Source of the DNA: Ensifer canadensis | GTDB lineage: Bacteria; Pseudomonadota; Alphaproteobacteria; Rhizobiales; Rhizobiaceae | Assembly (NCBI RefSeq): GCF_017488845.2 | Contig: NZ_CP083372.1 | Location: 140,279 to 204,278 of the forward strand | Direction: 5' to 3' | Length of the DNA: 64,000 nt | The notes under the pieces: generated by a model | What the model was told of the DNA's origin: nothing | Seen by the model: the letters and a program-made list of their open reading frames with translations, nothing else | Database searches by the model: none | In this document: in pieces, positions 59,002 through 64,000 of the stretch | Layout: every line of letters starts with the position of its first letter | How positions within the stretch are numbered: position 1 is the first letter of the stretch | Program-made: the position numbers and the translations under genes

Positions 59002-60001
59002 CCGATCAGCTCCATCATTTGCCGCGCTGGTTCAGCGCTTCTTTGTCGTGCATCTGGGGCAGCATCGGGCCGTCAGTCCACAGACTATCGCTGCCTATCG
59101 CGATACGTTCCGGTTACTCCTGGCATTTGCAGAGACGTCAATCGGTAAGACTCCAAGTGCAGTCGCGCTCACCGACCTGAACGCGCAACTGCTGCTCGAT
59201 TTCCTCGATCATCTGGAGAAGGTTCGTGGCAACAGCGTTCGGAGCCGGAATGCGCGGCTTGCCGGGTTGCGAACATTCCTCAAATACGCAGGTCATCATG
59301 ACCTCAGCGCTCTGGGGATCATAGAGCAGGCACTCGCCATTCCGATGAAGCGAGCCGATCGTCCTCTGATCGGGTTTCTGACACGATCGGAGATCCGGGC
59401 TATCCTCAACGCTCCTGACGATAAGACATGGGCCGGGCAGCGCGACCGAGTCTTGTTCAGTCTCATGTACAACACGGGGGCACGCGTCTCGGAGATCATC
59501 GGCGTCCGTTGCTGCGATGTCGTTCTTGATGGCCAAGCCGCCGTGCACCTGCATGGCAAGGGGCGTAAGGAACGATGCGTTCCCTTGTGGCGTCCGACGG
59601 CGGCTCTTGTTCGGCGATGGCAGCGATCTTTAGGGGCAAATGCGGAGGACGGCTTCCTGCTTCCCAATCGCGCCGGCGGCAAGATGACCCGCGCCAACGC
59701 CACGCAACGGCTAGATCTCGCCGTCGCTGCAGCAGGCCGACATCTTCCCTCTCTCGCCGGACGCTCCATCTCGCCCCATGTGATCCGACACACGACCGCA
59801 ATGCATCTGCTGCAGTCCGGCGTCGACATCACCGTCATCGCGCTCTGGTTGGGGCATGAAGATACCGCGACCACGCACATGTACGTGGAGGCCGATCTTT
59901 CCATGAAGGAGCTGGCGCTTGCGAAGTTGCAGCCTCAGGAGGCTAAGATTGGGCGCTACAGACCGCCCGACCAATTGATCCGCTTCCTCGAAGCCCTCTG
60001 A
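58994..60001 (+). CDS. Tyrosine recombinase, third gene of RIT element 2
   Basis: 335 residues, intact. N-terminal SAM-like domain, then YNTGARVSEIIGVRCCDVVLDGQAAVHLHGKGRKERCVPLW (Arg I), HVIRHTTAMHLLQSGVDITVIALWLGHEDTATTHMYVEADLSMKELALAKLQP with box II, GH and Tyr, and the C-terminal helix that the third gene of RIT element 1 has lost. It ends 54 bases before the right inverted repeat. Confidence 0.87.
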   Translation: MGDRSAPSFAALVQRFFVVHLGQHRAVSPQTIAAYRDTFRLLLAFAETSIGKTPSAVALTDLNAQLLLDFLDHLEKVRGNSVRSRNARLAGLRTFLKYAGHHDLSALGIIEQALAIPMKRADRPLIGFLTRSEIRAILNAPDDKTWAGQRDRVLFSLMYNTGARVSEIIGVRCCDVVLDGQAAVHLHGKGRKERCVPLWRPTAALVRRWQRSLGANAEDGFLLPNRAGGKMTRANATQRLDLAVAAAGRHLPSLAGRSISPHVIRHTTAMHLLQSGVDITVIALWLGHEDTATTHMYVEADLSMKELALAKLQPQEAKIGRYRPPDQLIRFLEAL

Positions 60002-60055
60002 TTATGTCAAGCTCTCTGAGGCGGAAATGGCTGTGACCGGGCATCCGCCTCAACC

Positions 60056-60090
60056 AACTTCGCATAATCCGGCTCTTCACATAATTTCTC
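60056..60090. repeat. Right terminal inverted repeat of RIT element 2
   Basis: 35 bp that match the reverse complement of 56655-56689 perfectly. The last six bases are the core TTTCTC, and tnpC sequence (GTCAGAGCC) follows directly with no extra palindrome. Confidence 0.9.
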
Positions 60091-61463
60091 GTCAGAGCCA
60101 CCGACTTCATCGAACGCTCGACTACATTGGAGTCTACCTCGACGCGGCCATCATCGAGGAAGGCAGTCAGCCCGCCCCAGTGGTTGAGTGTGTAGGAGAC
60201 CGCCTTGCCAAGCGCCGACTTCGCCGACACCTCGTTGCTCAATTCCGTGAGCTTGGCCTTCAGCACTTTCATGACGGGAGCGGTATCGCGACGCCTGACG
60301 ATAAGCCGGGTATCGGCATTTTCCCCGCGCAAGTCCGCTTCGATGCGATAGATTTCGGCGATCCTGGCGAGGATCGACAAAGCCTCCGAAGAGCCGGTCA
60401 GTTTGACGACATCGACGAACTTGCGTCGTGCATGGGCAAGACAGAAGGCCAGTCGCATGGGGACGACATTGCTCTTTCCACGACGCTTGACCATGGTTTT
60501 ATAGGCTTGGTACCCGTCTACCTGAAGCACGCCGGCAAACGACGACAGTTGCCCCTCGACCTCGCGAGCGCTACGGCTTTCGGCAAAAGTGTAGGCCACC
60601 GCCGGCGGCGCCGGACCATTCCATGGGCGATCGTCGACCGCTTGCGCCCATAACTGGCAGACCTTGGTTCGTTTGCGCCCCGGATCGAGCCGCGGAAGCG
60701 GCGTCTCATCACAGAACACCCTCGGCTGCGAGCGGATGAAGGCGGTGAGCGCATCGTAGAGAAGCTCGAGCCACCAGGCGACCCGCGTGACCCAGGCGCC
60801 GAGCGTGCCTCGATCAATGGTCACGCCGCAGGAGGCCATCATCTGCGCCTGGCGATGGAGCGGGAGATGCCAGGCGAACTTCGAAACCGCGATATGAGCT
60901 GCGAATGCCGTGGTCACCATGCCGCCATCCATCACGCGTGCTGGTGCGGGCGCTTGGACAATGGCATTCTCGCATGCCCGGCAGGCATAGCGTGGCCGGG
61001 TCGTCCGTTTCACCCGGACAACGGCAGGCACGATGTCGAGCGCCTCGCTGACATCCGTGCCGATGCAATGAAGCTCGAACGAGCAGCACGGGCAGACCTT
61101 GCTCTCCGGCTCGATGACCTCGTCATAACGCGGAAGGTGCTTGGGCAAGTGGCCGATGTTGCGAGCTGGCGATCGCCGTGCTTGCGTTTTGTATTCACCG
61201 ACCGGCGCGACATCGTCATTGGCAGCAACGGGAATGTCGCTCAGATCGCCAAGGTCAAGGATCGCCTGCGTCGGATCGATGGTCGTCATCTTCTCCGATT
61301 TCGTCCCAAAAAGCTGGCCCTCAAGGAAGGCCACGCGCGCCTTAAGGTCGGCATTCTCTTCGTTGAGCGAGAGAATGATCCGGGTCAATCGCGCAGCGTC
61401 CTGGGGCAAGGGATTGTGTCGAAGCGGCATGACGGATCCTACCACGAAGGCCGGAATCATCAA
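60085..61463 (-). pseudogene. IS66 tnpC, N-terminal and catalytic parts (interrupted by RIT element 2)
   Basis: The minus strand encodes most of the TnpC transposase: zipper (DAARLTRIILSLNEENADLKARVAFLEGQLFGTKSEKM), zinc-binding segment (VCPCCSFELHCIGTDVSEALDIVPAVVRVKRTTRPRYACRACENAIVQAPAPARVMDGG), the DDE core (QPRVFCDETPLPRLDPGRKRTKVCQLW, LQVDGYQAYKTM, FCLAHARRKFVDVV) and VERSMKSVALT at the break. The open frame continues about 50 codons into the RIT element before a stop. The C-terminus is at 56400-56634. Confidence 0.9.
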
Positions 61464-61478
61464 GCAAAACCAATAGGA

Positions 61479-61835
61479 TCAACCTGCTTTCAAGGGGCGT
61501 TTTACCGGGTTCTGCTTCACCCTTGTCCAGTCAATGCCGGCCAGCAGAAGCGAGAACTCTTCGCGCGTCATCTGCATGGCGCCACCGCGGATCGGCGGCC
61601 AAACAAACTTGCCCGCCTCAAGCCACTTCGTCGCCAGGATCATGCCGGATCCATCCCAATAAATGCAGCGAAGTCGATCGAGACGCTTGGCGCGGAACAC
61701 GAACACGTCGCCGCAATACGGATCAGCCGCAAGCGCCGATGCCACCAATGCCACCAGGCCATTCATGCCGCGCCGGAAGTCGACAGGCTGCGTCGCAACC
61801 ATGATCTTCACTCCACCAGGGGAAAGTCCGATCAC
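61479..61835 (-). CDS. tnpB: IS66 TnpB
   Basis: 118 residues, the family size. MVATQPVDFRRGMNGLVALVASALAADPYCGDVFVFRAKRLDRLRCIYWDGSGMILATKWLEAGKFVWPPIRGGAMQMTREEFSLLLAGIDW covers the whole IS66 Orf2 domain. TnpB is needed with TnpA for transposition of IS66 elements, though its biochemical role is unclear. The start overlaps the tnpA stop by 4 bases. Confidence 0.92.
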   Translation of the reverse strand: MIGLSPGGVKIMVATQPVDFRRGMNGLVALVASALAADPYCGDVFVFRAKRLDRLRCIYWDGSGMILATKWLEAGKFVWPPIRGGAMQMTREEFSLLLAGIDWTRVKQNPVKRPLKAG

Positions 61836-62290
61836 CGGCGACCCCGCAACGCCGCCACGATCGCTTGCGCCAACTCGGGCGCCACCGTACCGATCACGGT
61901 CATGCGCGCGCCAGCAATCTCGATCTCAATCCGACCTGCGGCGAAGTGGGCGGCATCCGATTGAGAGCCCTGGTGGGCCGCTTGATCGCCGACCACCGTT
62001 ACCGGCACGAACATCGCCTGCTGCGCGCAGACCTTGGCCGAGGGACGAGTGGTCAGCCCAGCCTCCCGACGCCAAACATTCAACAAGCCGCGATTGACGC
62101 CCCAGCGCCGAGCAACGGCCGAGATGTTCACATCAGGTTCCGCGCTTTCCGCAAGGATGCGCGCCTTCTCCTCGTCAGTCCAATTCCGCCGCTGGCGACG
62201 ACCGGTGATCACCTCGATCCGACGGTATTTTCCCTCATGCCTGGCTTCATCCATGACTTCAAGCATGGCATCAGCGCGATCTCCAACCAT
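61832..62290 (-). CDS. tnpA: IS66 TnpA
   Basis: 152 residues. A helix-turn-helix N-terminal half (RRNWTDEEKARILAESAEPDVNISAVARRWGVNRGLLNVWRREAGL) is typical of IS66 Orf1/transposase_8 proteins. The C-terminal half (GRIEIEIAGARMTVIGTVAPELAQAIVAALRG) is also conserved. It is the first gene of the element and begins about 20 bases from its right end. Confidence 0.9.
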   Translation of the reverse strand: MVGDRADAMLEVMDEARHEGKYRRIEVITGRRQRRNWTDEEKARILAESAEPDVNISAVARRWGVNRGLLNVWRREAGLTTRPSAKVCAQQAMFVPVTVVGDQAAHQGSQSDAAHFAAGRIEIEIAGARMTVIGTVAPELAQAIVAALRGRR

Positions 62291-62318
62291 CCTGTTCCGC
62301 TCCTATCGGTGAAGGAGC

Positions 62319-62630
62319 TTATCTCGCGGCCTCGATCACAAAAGGAAAGGTGGGCTGTTCGTAGCGCTCACGGTCGAATGGCTGCATGCCAGCAGTCGGG
62401 CCGCGCCGGCCGGGCAACAACGTGCTGGTACGTTCGTCCTGCCGGAAACGCTTCAGCCACCGAAACAAGGTCGCCCGGCTAATCGCGAGCGCGTTCATGG
62501 CTGCACGGACCTCCGCGTCGCACGGTCTATCGGGCAGTTTTGACAGGATATCGGCGCGCCGCCGCGCCTCTTGCCAGTCCAACTCATCCACCATAGAATC
62601 AACCATGGCCAACTCGTCGTTCAGCTGCAA
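62319..62630 (-). pseudogene. tniA: TniA-like transposase, N-terminal domain (separated from the rest)
   Basis: Reads MQLNDELAMVDSMVDELDWQEARRRADILSKLPDRPCDAEVRAAMNALAISRATLFRWLKRFRQDERTSTLLPGRRGPTAGMQPFDRERYE, a DNA-binding domain with helix-turn-helix (ISRATLFRWLKRFR) as in Tn552/Tn402-type transposases. It stops at the IS66 border. The catalytic part lies at 54407-55830. Repeated GGTCTCA- or GTCTCA-type words upstream (62665-62745) could be transposase binding sites at the transposon end. Confidence 0.8.
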
Positions 62631-62639
62631 ACTGGTCTC

Positions 62640-63060
62640 AGAAATTCTGACTCAATACCGGGTTCAGTCTCATTTACTCTGAATCGGTCTCACTTTTACG
62701 ACACGGGCAAGTCATTGAAATCGTATGAACCGCAGTCTCAAAAACCTCGGCTTGCCGACAATAGCGTTTCTGACACGCCGCGCCGTCTCTCAGCGCGGCG
62801 CTGGCGGATTGTCGGCCTCTAGCTTCAGACGATAACCTTCCCTCTCCCGCCAGAGCAGCTCGATCAAAGCCCTCGGGGACTGGATCGCCTCAACGGTCAT
62901 AGGTGGCCAAAATAGCCAAACGGCACGCTCTGGCAGAACCGCTAGGCCCTAGGCCGTGACACGCTTGAGATATACTCAATCCAAGCGATGGCTGTTCCCC
63001 CGGTAACCATAAGCCAATCTATTCTGGTTCATTGAGGCTCCAACACCTCAAGGAGCACAC
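62640..63060. other. Region between tniA start and a small frame
   Basis: No gene seen. The first 130 bases carry spaced copies of CAGTCTCA-like words (near 62668, 62687 and 62732) consistent with terminal repeats of a tni transposon. A GC-rich inverted pair (GCCGCGCC and GGCGCGGC type) lies near 62777-62800. Confidence 0.35.
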
Positions 63061-63063
63061 GGC

Positions 63064-63165
63064 ATGCAAGTTTCCCTTCTCTTCAAAAATCCAGAACGAG
63101 TGGTCGCGATTGCCGCGGTCGTCATCTGGCTCGCCTCAATTCTACAAGCAATCGCGGTATCGTGA
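63064..63165 (+). CDS. Possible 33-residue membrane peptide
   Basis: MQVSLLFKNPERVVAIAAVVIWLASILQAIAVS, one hydrophobic helix with a charged start. AAGGAG lies at 63050-63055, a good distance from the ATG. I know no family, and the frame is short, so it could be chance; the ribosome site and the clean helix are in its favour. Confidence 0.35.
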   Translation: MQVSLLFKNPERVVAIAAVVIWLASILQAIAVS

Positions 63166-63169
63166 GCAC

Positions 63170-63541
63170 AGGCTATCCTGACTTCCTGTATGGATATTTT
63201 CGGAAACCACCACTCGGGCCCTCAGAAAGGTCTGAGTCTTTCTGGTTACGGTCGTGCGAAATTTTGCCTTCGACGAAAGGCGTCATGTGCCTTTTTGTGC
63301 CAGGCGCGTTGCAATTCGTGCTTAACGTGTGGGCGTGAATGCGGCGCGACCTGAACCACCCCGCACCTTTGTTTCGCGGGGTGGACGTCTGCAAGCATTC
63401 ACCAGGCGGTTGATAAAAACGTTAGCTCGCGCCGTGAAATGGCTCAACATCCCTTCAGATTCTTTTTCCATGTCCCCAAGCAATCTGTGGGTAAGCGCGA
63501 ATTTCCCCGCACCTTCTGTGATTGAGTGAGCTTTGGCATGA
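63170..63541. other. Gap before the last tnpA
   Basis: Frames at 63329-63529 (plus) and 63322-63588 (minus) show no known domain. I see nothing else in it. Confidence 0.35.
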
Positions 63542-63568
63542 GGTGTCCACCTAAAAAAGGTGGACACC
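63542..63568. terminator. Perfect hairpin before tnpA
   Basis: Two 11-bp arms, GGTGTCCACCT and AGGTGGACACC, around a 5-A loop. It could be a terminator for upstream transcription, an IS end or a translational trap shielding tnpA. It is followed after 5 bases by the tnpA start. Confidence 0.5.
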
Positions 63569-63573
63569 AAGTG

Positions 63574-64000
63574 ATGGAAGAAGTTCAAAAACTTGTCGTG
63601 CGGCTGGTTGGTAGGAATGGACGACGCCGGTTCGATCCAGCATCGAAGGACCGTCTTATTGCGGCCTGCCTTAAGCCTGGCGCATCAGTATCGAAACTTG
63701 CGCTCGAACACGGCGTCAACGCGAACCTCGTTTGGAAATGGATAAGGAAACACACCCAAGCCGCTCCATTCCCGCTGTCTTCGACATCGGCGTTTATTCC
63801 GGTTCAGGTCACTGCGGCGAGCAGCAAGTTCTCCTTGGAGATGCCTGCCACCTATGGTGAAGAGCTGCCGCCGAAGGCAGAGAGGATCGGCCCTCTGTCT
63901 TCCCCAGCGAAAGTGAGCGCGTCACTGCCGAACGGTGTGAGGTTGACGCTGGAATGCGGTGATGTGGACGTGTTGGCTGCACTAATCGGAGCACTGGGTC
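63574..64000 (+). CDS. IS66-type TnpA (OrfA), cut by the window edge
   Basis: The frame is open to the end of the window (142 codons). It begins MEEVQKLVVRLVGRNGRRRFDPASKDRLIAACLKPGASVSKLALEHGVNANLVWKWIRKH, a helix-turn-helix domain of the IS66 Orf1/transposase_8 type, and ends in VSASLPNGVRLTLECGDVDVLAALIGALG, the usual C-terminal strand region. tnpB and tnpC would be expected beyond the edge. It differs from the tnpA at 61832-62290. Confidence 0.8.
   Translation, partial: MEEVQKLVVRLVGRNGRRRFDPASKDRLIAACLKPGASVSKLALEHGVNANLVWKWIRKHTQAAPFPLSSTSAFIPVQVTAASSKFSLEMPATYGEELPPKAERIGPLSSPAKVSASLPNGVRLTLECGDVDVLAALIGALG

Larger units (their letters stand above)
56635..60090 (+). mobile_element. 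RIT element 2 (recombinase-in-trio) inserted in IS66 tnpC
   Basis: A 3456-bp element with three tandem tyrosine recombinase genes on the plus strand. A perfect 35-bp inverted repeat bounds it (56655-56689 and 60056-60090). The 6-bp core TTTCTC occurs at 56629-56634 and 60085-60090. Removing the element and one core restores tnpC in frame. The inverted repeats share no obvious sequence with those of RIT element 1, so the two elements are different lineages. Confidence 0.87.
55831..62310 (-). mobile_element. IS66-family element inserted in tniA and itself split by RIT element 2
   Basis: Minus-strand order is tnpA, tnpB, tnpC (split) and a UPF0149-type accessory gene. Likely ends share the pattern ATAAG-TTC near 55817-55832 and, inverted, ATAAGCTCCTTCACC near 62310; I could not fix the exact borders or a target duplication. 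Without the RIT insertion the element would be about 3.0 kb. It divides tniA between its N-terminal and catalytic domains. Confidence 0.75.

Overview
The window looks like part of a rhizobial symbiotic plasmid (Alphaproteobacteria, Rhizobiaceae). It carries a near-complete set of nodulation genes in the order I remember from the Ensifer (Sinorhizobium) meliloti symbiotic megaplasmid: nodM-nolF-nolG-nodN, nifN, nodD, nodABCIJ, nodQ-nodP-nodG-nodE-nodF and nodH. The presence of nodH, nodP and nodQ (sulfation) and nodF and nodE (unsaturated acyl chain) predicts sulfated Nod factors of the Medicago/Melilotus/Trigonella symbiont type. Five nod boxes can be read directly; four drive intact nod transcription units and one sits in front of a decayed nodQ copy.

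Layout. 1-6.3 kb: an IS21-family element whose istB is split by a recombinase-in-trio (RIT) element. 6.4-8.6 kb: virG, a nodQ pseudogene, an orphan nod box and a recombinase fragment. 8.7-11.6 kb: decayed and intact IS110 elements. 11.9-21.3 kb: a complete virB1-virB11 type IV secretion operon on the minus strand. 21.4-24.3 kb: broken IS256, IS3, Lrp, virD4 and MocR pieces. 24.4-28.1 kb: a membrane protein and a decayed phage lysis cassette. 28.1-35 kb: nodM-nolF-nolG and a broken nodN. 35-39.3 kb: IS5, nifN with its NifA/RpoN promoter, a possible intron remnant and IS630. 39.4-45 kb: nodD and nodABCIJ. 45-54 kb: an IS66 remnant, then nodQPGEF and nodH. 54-64 kb: a nested stack in which a Tn402/Tn5053-like tni transposon is split by an IS66 element, itself split by a second RIT element, followed by the start of another IS66-type tnpA.

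How the genes work together. NodD with plant flavonoids should activate transcription at the nod boxes. NodM supplies glucosamine-6-phosphate. NodC makes the chitooligosaccharide backbone, NodB removes the terminal acetyl group and NodA adds the acyl chain built with NodF and NodE (NodG is a ketoacyl reductase). NodP and NodQ make PAPS for the NodH sulfotransferase. NodI and NodJ export the product, and NolF and NolG form an RND-type efflux pair. The VirB channel with VirG is a separate host-interaction or transfer module; its coupling protein VirD4 survives here only as a fragment.

The least ordinary part is the pair of RIT elements. Both interrupt a transposase-system gene of another insertion sequence. 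Removing each element with one copy of a 6-bp core restores the target reading frame exactly. In both, one end (and only one) carries a core, 20-bp spacer, inverted-core palindrome. Each also has one recombinase broken by an apparent frameshift.
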